DNA of 63,351 nucleotides from assembly GCF_015354405.1 (NCBI RefSeq), contig NZ_JADKYP010000044.1:1-63351 (forward strand). Reading direction: 5' to 3'. This document shows positions 35,345-44,540 of the stretch, piece after piece. Each line of letters begins with the position of its first letter. Position 1 is the stretch's first letter. A program made the position numbers and the translations under genes. Below the pieces are notes generated by a model. That model was given only the letters and a program-made list of their open reading frames with translations, had not been told where the DNA came from and made no database searches. The stretch is from Nocardia sp. BSTN01 (GTDB taxonomy: Bacteria > Actinomycetota > Actinomycetes > Mycobacteriales > Mycobacteriaceae).

Positions 35345-35917
35345 GTGACCAAGAGCTCCTACCATCACGGAGATCTGCGGGCCACGCTGCTGACGGCGGC
35401 GGCCGAGCAGATCGCTGCCGACGGCGTCGACGCGGTGTCGCTGCGCGCGCTGGCCCAGCGCGCCGGCGTCTCACATGCCGCGCCGGCTCACCATTTCGGC
35501 AATCGGCAGGGTCTGCTCACCGCGCTCGCGATCCGCGGATACGAGCTGCTGGCCGACGAATTGCGAGGCGCCCGCGACGACTTCCGGGAGATGGCGGTCG
35601 CCTATATCCGCTTCGCGCGCCGCCACCCCGGGCATTTCGACGTCATGTTCCGCCACGACCTGCTGCGGGCCGACGATCCGGAGCTGATCGCGGCGCGCAC
35701 CGTCTCCGGCGAGGAGTTGCGTTCCGGTGTAGCCCAACTGGGTGTCGCGGAATCCGCGCGACCGGCGACCGAACTGGCGGCCTGGTCGCTCGTGCACGGC
35801 TTCGCGTCGCTGTGGCGCGAGGGCGCGCTCACCGACTCCGAACTCGGCGGCGCCGATCCCGAACAGCTGGCCCGGCAGATGGTCGCCACCGTCGACTTCG
35901 TCGGAGCGAAAATGTAA
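35345..35917 (+). CDS. TetR/AcrR-family transcriptional regulator
   Basis: A 190-residue protein. The N-terminal helix-turn-helix (YHHGDLRATLLTAAAEQIAADGVDAVSLRALAQRAGVSHAAPAHHFGNRQGLLTALA) is typical of TetR, and the C-terminal part looks like the TetR_C_33 (WHG) ligand-binding domain. GTG 35345 puts the start at the family position; longer frames upstream are rejected. Divergent from the serine hydrolase, 127 bp apart, and a possible regulator of it. Confidence 0.88.
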   Translation: MTKSSYHHGDLRATLLTAAAEQIAADGVDAVSLRALAQRAGVSHAAPAHHFGNRQGLLTALAIRGYELLADELRGARDDFREMAVAYIRFARRHPGHFDVMFRHDLLRADDPELIAARTVSGEELRSGVAQLGVAESARPATELAAWSLVHGFASLWREGALTDSELGGADPEQLARQMVATVDFVGAKM

Positions 35918-35937
35918 CGACGACACCGAGATTCGGC

Positions 35938-36399
35938 TCAGTGTTCGTGAACCATCTCGGCCACCCGGCGCTGCGCTTCGGTCGCGTCGGTGTCGACGAG
36001 GGCGTCGGTGGTGGCGGTTTCGTTCCGGCCGGCGAGCAGATCGCGGATTTCGATCAACAATTCCGTTTGCGTGGGCACGGCCTTCTTCTTGCGGCTGAAC
36101 CGTTTCTGCAAGGTGTTCATCGGAAGAATGAGCACGAAATACAGCACCGTCGCCACCATGAGGAAATTGATTCCCGCACTGATGATCGGTCCGATCGCGA
36201 TGAATGTGGCCGGTTTCCCGGCGACCAGTTGCACGCCCAATCCGAGCTGCCCGTTGGTGCCCACGACCGCCAGCAGCGGCTCGACGATTCCCTTCGTCAC
36301 CGACGTGACGATCGCGGTGAAGGCCGTGCCCATCACCACCGCGGTCGCCAATTCGATGACGTTGCCGCGCATCAGGAAGTCTTTGAACCCTTTGAGCAT
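35938..36399 (-). CDS. mscL: Large-conductance mechanosensitive channel
   Basis: A 153-residue channel protein. It has FKDFLMRGNVIELATAVVMGTAFTAIVTSV (TM1 with the MscL signature), GINFLMVATVLYFVLILPMNTLQKRF (TM2) and TELLIEIRDLL (C-terminal helix). It forms a pentameric pore released by osmotic downshock. ATG start. Convergent with the TetR gene, 20 bp apart. Confidence 0.95.
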   Translation of the reverse strand: MLKGFKDFLMRGNVIELATAVVMGTAFTAIVTSVTKGIVEPLLAVVGTNGQLGLGVQLVAGKPATFIAIGPIISAGINFLMVATVLYFVLILPMNTLQKRFSRKKKAVPTQTELLIEIRDLLAGRNETATTDALVDTDATEAQRRVAEMVHEH

Positions 36400-36544
36400 G
36401 TCAGCCTCACGATCGATCCGAACACATCAACGCTGTCTCGGACGGGCAGTCTAACGGCGAGCAGCGAACCAGCAGCAACTCGATGTGGGCTCGATCACGC
36501 GTTCGGATCCGAATCCGTCGGTCCCGGACGATAACCTTTCCGGC

Positions 36545-37285
36545 GTGGCCGAGAATTCGCCCGAGTTCTATCGCGAACGCCGCTCGCGGGCGTCCGCGGG
36601 TGCGATGGTGTGGCAGCGGGAGGTGACGGGGGAGTCGGCCACGGTGTTGCCGGACGGCTGTATGGATCTGCTGTGGCTGGGCGGCCGGCTGGTGGTGGCC
36701 GGGCCGGATACCCACGCCTACCGCAGCGGCGCCGCCGCGCAGACCGTGTACGGAATTCGCTTCGCGCCGGGTACCGCGCCGGCGCTGCTCGGCGTGCGTG
36801 CGCCGGACCTGCTCGATCGCCGCGCCGAGCTGGACGAGCTGTGGTCGTCGCGGCGGGCCCGCGTCATGGCCGACGTGGTCGCGGCGGCGCAGGATCCGCT
36901 GCGCGGACTCGAGGAGGTGGCCCGCCGCTGTGCGGCGGCGACCGCCTCGCCCGACCCGGTGGTGACACAGATCGTGCGCCGGCTGGATGCGGGGGAGACG
37001 GTCGCGGCCACGGCCGACGCGCTGGGGCTGGGTGCGCGGCGGCTGCATCGGCTCTCGGTCTCGGCGTTCGGATACGGGCCCAAGATGCTGGCCCGCGTGC
37101 TGCGGATGCGCAGGGCCCTGGATCTGACTCACACGGGCGTGGGTTTCGCCGAGACCGCGGCGCTGGCCGGATATGCGGATCAGGCCCATATGACCCGCGA
37201 GATCCGGGCGTTGACCGGTCGATCTCCCGGCCGTATCCGAGGCGCGGCCGTGCGCGCCGAGAGCGCTCAGCCCAGCGGCGCGTAG
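36545..37285 (+). CDS. AraC-family regulator with DUF6597-like N-terminus
   Basis: About 246 residues. The N-terminal part (VWQREVTGESATVLPDGCMDLLWLGGRLVVAGPDTHA and YGIRFAPGTAPALLGV) matches the DUF6597 sensor found in AraC regulators. The C-terminal half has two helix-turn-helix elements ending AGYADQAHMTREIRALTGRSPGRI. GTG 36545 is preferred, with GTG 36485 as an alternative; neither has a strong ribosome-binding site. The 3' end overlaps the convergent glyoxalase-fold gene by 19 bp. Confidence 0.8.
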   Translation: MAENSPEFYRERRSRASAGAMVWQREVTGESATVLPDGCMDLLWLGGRLVVAGPDTHAYRSGAAAQTVYGIRFAPGTAPALLGVRAPDLLDRRAELDELWSSRRARVMADVVAAAQDPLRGLEEVARRCAAATASPDPVVTQIVRRLDAGETVAATADALGLGARRLHRLSVSAFGYGPKMLARVLRMRRALDLTHTGVGFAETAALAGYADQAHMTREIRALTGRSPGRIRGAAVRAESAQPSGA

Positions 37286-37659
37286 AGGTCGACGCCGTTG
37301 CCGTCGGGGTCGTGCACGGTGGCGTAGCGCTGGCCCCACACGGCGTCGAAGGGCTTCGTCTCCCCGTGGTATCCGGCCGCGACCAGATCGTCGAATATCA
37401 CGTCGACCTCGGCCGCCGAACCGCATTCGACGGCCAATCCGATCCGGCCCGCCGCGGCGTTCCAGTGCCGATCGCCGCCGGCGTCCCGGGCGATGTTCTC
37501 CTCGGAATCGAGCATCAGCCGGAATCCGCCCGGTAGCGGCGCTTCCACGTGCCCACCACCGACGACCTCGCCGAATTCGAGACCGAGCCGCCGGTAGAAG
37601 CCGAGTGCGGCCGTCAGATCGGAGACGACCACGCCGATTGCGTTGAGTTGAGGTGCCAT
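37267..37659 (-). CDS. VOC/glyoxalase-fold protein
   Basis: A 130-residue vicinal-oxygen-chelate fold protein: IGVVVSDLTAALGFYRRLGLEFGE at the start, then a second beta-alpha-beta-beta-beta unit ending RYATVHDPDGNGVDLYAPLG. Members include glyoxalase I, dioxygenases and bleomycin-resistance proteins; nothing here fixes the activity. ATG 37659 gives the standard start; the open frame goes further to 37728. Confidence 0.85.
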   Translation of the reverse strand: MAPQLNAIGVVVSDLTAALGFYRRLGLEFGEVVGGGHVEAPLPGGFRLMLDSEENIARDAGGDRHWNAAAGRIGLAVECGSAAEVDVIFDDLVAAGYHGETKPFDAVWGQRYATVHDPDGNGVDLYAPLG

Positions 37660-37879
37660 GGCGTCACCGTAGAGCGCCGCCGGCAGTGCCGTCTTGAACG
37701 AATCGGACGGCGTGGCTGGTTTTGTCACAATTCGGGATCGAAAGCCTGGTGACCAGGATCAATCTATTGCCGCAACGTGCTGACCACCACAATCGGAGTG
37801 AATTTAGGTCGAAACGCTGGTCGGAGTGGTTAGCGTTTCCTCCAACGTGTTCGGGGACGCGAATGAGGGCAGGAGGGAT

Positions 37880-38887
37880 ATGGGTACCGACCAGACATTG
37901 CTGCATCGTTTCGTGATCTCGCAGATGACCGACGCCGGGATCGATCGTGACCGACTGCTGCGCGAATGCGAACTACCGGAATGGACCCTGGCCGGCGAAG
38001 GCGTTCATGTGCCCGCGCGGGTCTTTTCCCGGTTGTGGGAGATCGGTGAGAATTGGCTCGATGATCCCGACGTGGCGCTGCATGTCGCCAGCAGATATCA
38101 GCTGGCCGCCACCCGGCTCTACGACTATCTGTTCGCCAGTGCGCCGACAGTGGGCGCCGGCCTGGCGACCTGCGGTCCGTACGTCACCGCGGTGACCACC
38201 AATCATCGTTTCGATCTGGTGGTGGAGAACGAGGCCGAGACCACGCTGTACCTGGACATGATCGAGGGCGAGGGCCGCGGCCGCGAACTTGTGCAACTGT
38301 GGGGGCTGGTCGCCGTGCTGACCCGTGCCCGCCGCGTGGTGGCCGCGCCGTTCGACCCGGTCCGGGTCTCCCTGCGACAGCCGGCTCCGCGGCGCCTGGC
38401 GGCGTTCGCCGAGGTATTCGGTTCGGCCGGCGTGGAATTCGGTGCCCCGGTGGATTCGATGACCTTTCGGTCGGCCGATATGGAGTTGCCGCTGACTACC
38501 GCCGATCCGGTGCTCGCGGATGTGCTGCAACCGTTGGCCGCCGCGCTGCCTCCGCCACCGCCGCTGGCCTCGGCCTGGCCGGAGCGTGTGTCGCGAGCCC
38601 TGGCCGACGCCTTCGCCGAGGGCGAGGTATCGCTCGAGCAGGTGGCGCGGCGGCTCGCCATCAGTCCGCGCACCTTGCAGCGGCGGCTGTCCGAGGCGGG
38701 GACCACGTGGCGGCGGGAATTGGATCGGGCTCGCTTGGCCCGGGCCCAGGCCGCGGGACCGCTGAGCCGGGAGCGGCAGGCGGTGTTGCTCGGCTATGCG
38801 GACGCCGGCTCGATGCGGCGTGCGGCGCGGCGCTGGTCGATGGTGGCGCATACGCGCACTGCGGGATCGGCCGACTGTCAGGCCTAG
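37880..38887 (+). CDS. AraC-family regulator (arabinose-binding-domain type)
   Basis: A 335-residue regulator. An N-terminal DUF-type AraC ligand domain (about 1-190, with VPARVFSRLWEIGENWLDDPDVALHVA) is followed by a C-terminal AraC helix-turn-helix (EQVARRLAISPRTLQRRLSEAGTTWRRELDRARLARA). The second helix-turn-helix is shortened (AVLLGYADAGSMRRAARRWS). ATG 37880 follows AGGAGGG with tight 3-base spacing; GTG 37826 is an alternative. Target unknown. Confidence 0.85.
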   Translation: MGTDQTLLHRFVISQMTDAGIDRDRLLRECELPEWTLAGEGVHVPARVFSRLWEIGENWLDDPDVALHVASRYQLAATRLYDYLFASAPTVGAGLATCGPYVTAVTTNHRFDLVVENEAETTLYLDMIEGEGRGRELVQLWGLVAVLTRARRVVAAPFDPVRVSLRQPAPRRLAAFAEVFGSAGVEFGAPVDSMTFRSADMELPLTTADPVLADVLQPLAAALPPPPPLASAWPERVSRALADAFAEGEVSLEQVARRLAISPRTLQRRLSEAGTTWRRELDRARLARAQAAGPLSRERQAVLLGYADAGSMRRAARRWSMVAHTRTAGSADCQA

Positions 38888-38936
38888 TCCACCGGATGTG
38901 CCCCTGATCGCGGGCTGCGAAGCCGCGGAGCGCTTC

Positions 38937-38996
38937 GCTCGATCACCGGCCTCGGCGTGCGGGTGTAGCGACCGTCGCCGAGATGGGTGATCGAGC
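38937..38996. terminator. Long interrupted stem-loop between convergent genes
   Basis: The outer arms 38937-38947 and 38986-38996 are perfectly complementary over 11 bp. A second inner stem pairs 38951-38957 with 38976-38982. It lies between the AraC gene (ending 38887) and the minus-strand small gene (ending 39013), so it could end transcription from both sides. Confidence 0.6.
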
Positions 38997-39012
38997 GGCA
39001 CCGCGGGCTGCG

Positions 39013-39204
39013 CTATGCCCGCAGATTGCTCGCCGCGATACTCCAGAACGTATGCCGGTCCAGTGCCTGGAAATCCCAGCTCTCGGCGATGGCGTGGGAG
39101 GTGGCGACGATGGCCGGTACATCGAAGTCTTCGCGGGTAGCCGTGCCCTTGGCCTCCAGTTCGGCGATCACGTACTGGGTGGCGGTTTCGAAGGTGTACA
39201 ACAC
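39013..39204 (-). CDS. Small hypothetical protein, 63 residues
   Basis: A product of 63 residues from GTG 39204, which has GGGAGAG five bases upstream. ATG 39234 is an alternative start. The sequence (LYTFETATQYVIAELEAKGTATREDFDVPAIVATSHAIAESWDFQALDRHTFWSIAA) is compact and helical with Trp/Phe near the end; there is no membrane span. It looks like a conserved small actinobacterial protein, but I cannot name the family. Confidence 0.6.
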   Translation of the reverse strand: MLYTFETATQYVIAELEAKGTATREDFDVPAIVATSHAIAESWDFQALDRHTFWSIAASNLRA

Positions 39205-39410
39205 GGTGCTCTCCCATCGGTCGTAGCTACACATCCGGAACGCGCTGCGCGTACTTCGCCAGTCTTGTCACGCGGTCACAATCGGGCCAGCGCCGAACGC
39301 GCCACATCCGGGCAAATGTGCCATTTTCACATTTCGACGGCCGCGAGGAATCTGCGTGAGAATTCTGTACCCGCAGGCGGTTTCGGCCAAACTATTCACC
39401 GAAAGTGTAG

Positions 39411-39435
39411 CGCCGCCGGCAAGCCTCCGGCGGCG
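39411..39435 (-). terminator. Possible terminator of the acyl-CoA ligase operon
   Basis: A 9-bp stem, CGCCGCCGG with CCGGCGGCG around a 7-base loop, begins 32 bp past the ligase stop at 39467. No T-tract. The rest of the 39205-39466 interval shows no gene. Confidence 0.5.
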
Positions 39436-39466
39436 AGCAACTCATCGGCAAAGCTGTGGCCAACCG

Positions 39467-41170
39467 CTAAACGGTCGGTTGTGCGAGGACGTCTTCGTAG
39501 CGGAATTCCTGTGCGATGCCGGTGCCGGCGGCATGGGCCGCCTCCTCGCGTTGCCGCAGCTCGACGCGGCGGATCTTGCCCGAGATCGTCTTGGGCAGTT
39601 CGGTGAATTCGATCCGCCGCACCCGCAGATACGGTGCCAGGTGATCGCGCGCGTATTCCAGGATGGCCCTTGCGGTTTCGCGGTCGGGCTCCCAGCCGGC
39701 GGCCAGCGTGACGTACGCCTTGGGGACGGCCAGGCGGGTGTCGTCGGGTTGCGGCACCACCGCGGCCTCCACCACCGCCGGATGTTCTATCAGCACACTT
39801 TCGAGTTCGAACGGCGAAACCTTGTAATCGGAGGATTTGAACACGTCGTCGGTCCGGCCGATATAGGTGATGTAGCCGTCTTCGTCGCGTGCCGCCACAT
39901 CGCCGGTGTGGTAATAGCCGCCCGCCATCACCGCCGCGTTCCGTTGCGGGTCCTGGAGGTAGCCGTTCATCAGATTGACCGGATGGGCGCTCAGATCCAG
40001 GCAGATCTCGCCTTCCTCGGCGGGCATGCCGGTGACCGGATCGACCAGGACCACGGGCACACCCGGCATGGGGCGGCCCATCGAGCCGGCCTTGACCGGT
40101 TGCCCGGGGGTGTTGGCGATCTGCAGGGTGGTTTCGGTCTGCCCGAATCCGTCCCGGATGGTCAAACCCCAGGCATTTTCCACCTGGGCGATCACATCGG
40201 GATTGAGTGGTTCGCCGGCGCCGAGGATTTCGCGCAGCCCGGACGGACGCTCGCCGAGGTCGGCCTGAATCAGCATGCGCCACACCGTCGGTGGCGCACA
40301 GAAGGTGTTGACCTCCGCGCGCCGGAGCTGACCGAGCAGCGCCTCGGCGTCGAACCGGCCGTAGTTGTAGACGAAGATCGTCGCTTCGGCGATCCAGGGC
40401 GCGAAGAAGCAGCTCCACGCGTGCTTCGCCCAGCCCGGCGCGCTGATCGCGAGATGCACGTCGCCGGGACGGACGCCGATCCAGTACATGGTGCTCAGAT
40501 GCCCGACCGGATAGCTGATCTGGTTGTGCTGCACCATCTTCGGCTTACTCGTCGTGCCGGAGGTGAAATAGACCAGCAGTTCGTCGCCCACCTGCGTCAC
40601 GGTGGGGAAGGGACCCGCGGACTCCACCGCGGCAGCCTCCGCGTAGTCGTCCCAGCCCTCGACCGGGCCGCCGACCGCGATGCGCCGGTAGTCGCCGGGG
40701 ACCTCGTCGAATTTCGCGGTGTCGCGGGCGTTGGTGAGGACGAACCGCACCTCGCCCCGGGTGATCCGGTCGATCAGATCGGCCGGCCCGAGTGCGCCCG
40801 TGGTGGGCATGACCACCGCCCCGAGTTTGGCGACGGCGAGCATCGACTCCCACAGCTCGACCTGATTGCCCAGCATCAGGATGACCCGATCACCTCGGCG
40901 CACACCGAGTCCGGCGAGCCAGGTCGCCACCCGATCCGAGCGCCGCGCCATCTCGTCGAAGCTCACCCGCAGTTCGCTGCCGTCCTCCTCGACGATCCAC
41001 AGCGCGGTGCGGTCGTTGCCGCGTGCGATCACGTCGAACCAGTCCACGGCCCAATTGAACGCGCCGGTCAGCCGGGGCCACTGAAACGTCCGCACCGCGG
41101 TGTCGTAGTCGGTCGCCAGGTCGACCAGCCGGTCGCGCGCCTGGCGGTACGCCTCGGTGTTGGACGTCAT
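39467..41170 (-). CDS. Acyl-CoA synthetase, medium-chain (MACS) type
   Basis: A 567-residue adenylate-forming ligase. Motifs: VYFTSGTTSKPKMVQH (A3), GFGQTETT (A5), YYHTGDVAARDEDGY (A7), GRTDDVFKSSDYKVSPFELE (A8) and KTISGKIRRVELR with the catalytic Lys (A10). SSDYKVSP and APGWAKHAWSCFFAPW are typical of MACS-type synthetases acting on medium-chain or branched acids. ATG 41170 overlaps the upstream ligase stop by 1 base (TGATG), so the two enzymes are translationally coupled. Substrate unknown. Confidence 0.92.
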   Translation of the reverse strand: MTSNTEAYRQARDRLVDLATDYDTAVRTFQWPRLTGAFNWAVDWFDVIARGNDRTALWIVEEDGSELRVSFDEMARRSDRVATWLAGLGVRRGDRVILMLGNQVELWESMLAVAKLGAVVMPTTGALGPADLIDRITRGEVRFVLTNARDTAKFDEVPGDYRRIAVGGPVEGWDDYAEAAAVESAGPFPTVTQVGDELLVYFTSGTTSKPKMVQHNQISYPVGHLSTMYWIGVRPGDVHLAISAPGWAKHAWSCFFAPWIAEATIFVYNYGRFDAEALLGQLRRAEVNTFCAPPTVWRMLIQADLGERPSGLREILGAGEPLNPDVIAQVENAWGLTIRDGFGQTETTLQIANTPGQPVKAGSMGRPMPGVPVVLVDPVTGMPAEEGEICLDLSAHPVNLMNGYLQDPQRNAAVMAGGYYHTGDVAARDEDGYITYIGRTDDVFKSSDYKVSPFELESVLIEHPAVVEAAVVPQPDDTRLAVPKAYVTLAAGWEPDRETARAILEYARDHLAPYLRVRRIEFTELPKTISGKIRRVELRQREEAAHAAGTGIAQEFRYEDVLAQPTV

Positions 41171-42843
41171 CACTGCACTCCTGTCTGTTGCTGATCCTGT
41201 TCCGGCTCGCCGAACAGGCGGACCGAGGTCGCGCGGATATCGACCTTGCGCACCTTGCCGGTGACCGTCATCGGGAATTCGTCGACGACGTGGACGTAGC
41301 GCGGAATCTTGTAATAGGCCAGGCGACCGCCGCAGAACTGCGCCAGCGTCTGCGCGTCCAACCGGGCCGCGCCCTCGCGCATCCGGATCCAGGCCACCAG
41401 TTCCTCACCGTATTTCGGATCCGGGATCCCGACGACCTGAGCGTCGAGGATGTCGGGATGGGTGTAGAGGAATTCCTCGATCTCGCGCGGATAGATGTTC
41501 TCGCCGCCCCGGATCACCATGTCCTTGATCCGGCCGGTGATGGCGACGTAGCCGTCGTCGTCCATGGTGGCCAGGTCGCCGGTGTGCATCCAGCGGGCGG
41601 CGTCGATCGCCTCGGCGGTCTTGTCCGGATCGTTCCAGTAGCCGAGCATCACCGAATATCCGCGCGTGCACAGCTCACCCGGTTCACCGCGCGGGACGGT
41701 CAATCCGGTGTCGGGATCGACGATCTTGATCTCGAGGTGCGGGCCCACCCGGCCGACCGTGGCGGTGCGCTGGGTGACGGTGTCGTCGCGACGGGTCTGC
41801 GTCGACACCGGCGAGGTTTCGGTCATGCCGTAGCAGATGGAGACCTCCGCCATGCCCATCCGCTCGATCACCTGCTTCATCACCTCGACCGGGCACGGTG
41901 AGCCGGCCATGATGCCGGTGCGCAGCGAGCCGAGGTCGAAGGATTCGAAGTCCGGATCGGCCAGTTCGGCGATGAACATCGTCGGCACCCCGTACAGCGA
42001 GGTGCAGCGTTCCTCGGCGACGGCGGCGAGGGTGGCCCGCGGTTCGAAGGAGGCCGCCGGAATCACCATGGCCGCACCGTGACTCGTCGCCGCCAGATTG
42101 CCCATCACCATGCCGAAGCAGTGGTAGAACGGCACCGGAATGCAGATCCGGTCGGCCTCGGTGTAGCCGCACAATTCACCGACGAAGTAGCCGTTGTTGA
42201 GGATGTTGTGGTGCGACAGCGTCGCGCCCTTGGGGAAACCCGTTGTGCCCGAGGTGTATTGGATGTTTATCGGGTCGTCGGCGGCCAGCCGGGCTCCGGC
42301 CTCGGCCAGGCGCGCGGGATCGTCGGCGCGACCGGCGGCGACCAGCGCCTCCCACTCGGTGCTGTCGAACAGGATCACCCGCTCCAGCTCCGGGCATTCG
42401 GGCCGCACCCGGCCGATGATCTCCGCGTAGTTCGAGCTCTTGTGCGCCCGCGCCGAGATCAGCATCCGGATCCCGGCCTGGGTGATCACGTAGCGCACTT
42501 CCTCGCTGCGATAGGCCGGATTGATGTTGACCAGGATCGCGCCGATCTTCGCGGTGGCGAACTGCACCAGCGTCCACTCGGCACGATTGGGCGACCAGAT
42601 GCCGACCCGATCGCCCTTGCCGATGCCGGATGCCAGCAGGCCGAGCGCGACCGCGTCGACCTCGGCGGCGAATTCGCGGTAGGTCCAGCGCACTCCGGTC
42701 ACCCGGTCGACGAGTGCGTCTCGATCACCGTGGACGGCCACCGTGCGATCGAGATTCGCCCCGATCGTCTCGCCCAGTAGCGGCACATCCCATACCCCGT
42801 GCGTATAACTGACCGGCCGGACCCGGCCCATACTCGCGCTCAC
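41170..42843 (-). CDS. Fatty acyl-CoA ligase, FadD35-like
   Basis: A 557-residue AMP-binding ligase. Motifs: [20 protein letters not shown] (A3), [11 protein letters not shown] (A5), [15 protein letters not shown] (A7), [20 protein letters not shown] (A8) and [12 protein letters not shown] (A10). Together with the downstream MACS-type gene it forms a two-ligase operon. GTG 42843 is chosen as start; ATG 42831 is possible and the frame is open to 43047. Divergent from the GAF/LuxR regulator with a gap of about 60 bp, so shared control is likely. The resemblance to FadD35 is my reading, so no symbol is given. Confidence 0.9.
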   Translation of the reverse strand: MSASMGRVRPVSYTHGVWDVPLLGETIGANLDRTVAVHGDRDALVDRVTGVRWTYREFAAEVDAVALGLLASGIGKGDRVGIWSPNRAEWTLVQFATAKIGAILVNINPAYRSEEVRYVITQAGIRMLISARAHKSSNYAEIIGRVRPECPELERVILFDSTEWEALVAAGRADDPARLAEAGARLAADDPINIQYTSGTTGFPKGATLSHHNILNNGYFVGELCGYTEADRICIPVPFYHCFGMVMGNLAATSHGAAMVIPAASFEPRATLAAVAEERCTSLYGVPTMFIAELADPDFESFDLGSLRTGIMAGSPCPVEVMKQVIERMGMAEVSICYGMTETSPVSTQTRRDDTVTQRTATVGRVGPHLEIKIVDPDTGLTVPRGEPGELCTRGYSVMLGYWNDPDKTAEAIDAARWMHTGDLATMDDDGYVAITGRIKDMVIRGGENIYPREIEEFLYTHPDILDAQVVGIPDPKYGEELVAWIRMREGAARLDAQTLAQFCGGRLAYYKIPRYVHVVDEFPMTVTGKVRKVDIRATSVRLFGEPEQDQQQTGVQ

Positions 42844-42901
42844 GGATATAGGATTCACGTCACACTTTGCTCTCCACCACCCCCGGAAAGGGGTAGCGCC
42901 G

Positions 42902-43783
42902 ATGGCCTCCGCCGACCTGCTCCGCCCGCGCGATGCCGATGCGTTGCGGGCCGAGTTGCGGCAGGTCTCGGCCCTGTCCGGGATGCCGGTGGTGTTCGGA
43001 GGAGAGGTCTGCGACGGGGCGCTGATCCTGAGCGAGTTCTTCGGCACTCGGACCGCCGCGATGCGCGGACTGGTGGTCTCGCCGACCTCGGGGGTGGGCG
43101 GCGCGGCCGTCGCGAGCAGGCGTCCGACCTCGGTCGCGGACTATCGGGTGGCGGCGACCATCACCCATCACTACGACGCGCCGGTCTCGATGGAGGGGCT
43201 GCGTGCGGTGGTCGGGGTGCCGGTCGTGGTGGACGGGAGTTCGCGGGCCGTGCTCTACGTCGCCAGTCGCGAACCGGGGCCGATCGGCGATCGGATCGCC
43301 GAGCTGGTGCTGCGGTCGAGCCGGCGGCTGGCGGTGGAACTGGCGGTGCGCGACGAGGTGGACCTGCGGCTGCGCCTGCAGGCGGCGGCGCGCGGGACTG
43401 CGGAGGTCACCACCGGTCCCGCACCGGATTCCGTTGTCGTGGAACAACTTCGGGATCTGCACGCCGAGGTGCGCGGGATCGCGCAGACGCTCACCGACGC
43501 CGAGGCCCGCAAGCGGTTGCGCGCGGTATCGGACACGCTGGTGCGCCTGATGGGCGGGTCCGATGAGCCCGTGACGGCGGACGCCGCGCCCGGACTGTCC
43601 CCGCGCGAGCTGGACGTGCTGTCGTATATCGCACTCGGTAGTACGAACAGCGAAGCGGCGCAGCGGCTTTCGCTACGCCCGGAAACGGTGAAGAGTTATC
43701 TGCGCAGTGCCATGACGAAACTCGGCGCCCACACCCGGCACGAGGCGGTGGTCCGGGCGCGCCGCTGCGGTCTGCTGCCCTGA
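42902..43783 (+). CDS. GAF-like sensor with LuxR-type DNA-binding domain
   Basis: A 293-residue regulator. Residues about 20-155 form a GAF-like sensor ([36 protein letters not shown]), a helical linker follows, and residues about 228-290 are a LuxR helix-turn-helix ([59 protein letters not shown]). Regulators of this build often control the adjacent acyl-CoA ligase genes in actinobacteria. The divergent arrangement with the FadD35-like gene fits. AAAGGGG precedes the ATG. Confidence 0.88.
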   Translation: MASADLLRPRDADALRAELRQVSALSGMPVVFGGEVCDGALILSEFFGTRTAAMRGLVVSPTSGVGGAAVASRRPTSVADYRVAATITHHYDAPVSMEGLRAVVGVPVVVDGSSRAVLYVASREPGPIGDRIAELVLRSSRRLAVELAVRDEVDLRLRLQAAARGTAEVTTGPAPDSVVVEQLRDLHAEVRGIAQTLTDAEARKRLRAVSDTLVRLMGGSDEPVTADAAPGLSPRELDVLSYIALGSTNSEAAQRLSLRPETVKSYLRSAMTKLGAHTRHEAVVRARRCGLLP

Positions 43784-43817
43784 TGCTGTCGGCCGCTGAT
43801 CGACCTCGGATACGCGA

Positions 43818-43845
43818 CTGCCGGCCCGGAGAACCGGACCGGCAG
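43818..43845. terminator. Hairpin between the LuxR regulator and the YceI gene
   Basis: CTGCCGG pairs with CCGGCAG and an inner CCGG pairs with CCGG across a single mismatch and an AGAA loop. It sits between convergent genes and could serve both. Confidence 0.6.
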
Positions 43846-43901
43846 ATGCTGTGTTCCGCCCGGCGGCGCGGCCGTAGCGGTATGACCGTGATCGGTGTGG
43901 A

Positions 43902-44441
43902 CTAGGCCTGCGGCTCGACGAGCTGGATGTCGAGCTCGATGGCGACCTTGTCGCTGAGCATGGCGGTGGGCAGGCCGGGTGCGACGTCGAATTCGCTGCG
44001 CTTGATGGTGCCGGTGGCGGTGAATCCGGCGTGGCGACTGCCGTCCGCGAACGGCTGTACGCCGCCCCACTCGACGTCGAGGGTGACCGGCTTGGTCACG
44101 CCGCCGAGGGTCACCTCACCGGTGACCTCGAACTCCTCGGCGACCCGCACCGGCTCGACGGCCTTGAAGTGCAGGGTGGGGCGCTCGGTGACGTTGAGCA
44201 GCTCGGCGCTGCGGACGTGCTCGTCACGCTGCGAGTTGCCGGTGTCGAACGAGTCGAGGTAGATGGTGGCCTCGATGGTGGCCGCACCCGAGGCGTCCAC
44301 GACGAAGCTGGTCTCGAAGTTGTTGAAGCGGCCGCGGACCTTGGAGATGCCCAGATGGCGGACGGTGAAGTTCACCGAGGAGTGGGCGGGGTCCAGGGTC
44401 CAGGAACCGGTAGCGAGAGTGGTCTGCTCGGAAGTGGTCAT
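43902..44441 (-). CDS. YceI-family protein
   Basis: A 179-residue lipocalin-like protein. Signatures: GSWTLDPAHSSVNFTVRHLGISKVRGRF, HVRSAELLNVTERPTLHFK, VTGEVTLGGVTKPVTLDVEW and FTATGTIKRSEFDV. YceI proteins bind isoprenoid-type lipids; actinobacterial versions are cytoplasmic, and no signal peptide is seen here. ATG 44441 follows GGTGGAC; the 500-residue open frame further upstream is spurious. Divergent from the XRE regulator at 44541. Confidence 0.92.
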   Translation of the reverse strand: MTTSEQTTLATGSWTLDPAHSSVNFTVRHLGISKVRGRFNNFETSFVVDASGAATIEATIYLDSFDTGNSQRDEHVRSAELLNVTERPTLHFKAVEPVRVAEEFEVTGEVTLGGVTKPVTLDVEWGGVQPFADGSRHAGFTATGTIKRSEFDVAPGLPTAMLSDKVAIELDIQLVEPQA

Positions 44442-44540
44442 GTCCACCAGATTTGCGGACCGTGGTCCGGTTAGCCACACCGCGGTTATCCTGGGACTGC
44501 CAGGGCGTGGATAAGGGGGCCCGGACAGATACAGGATGGT

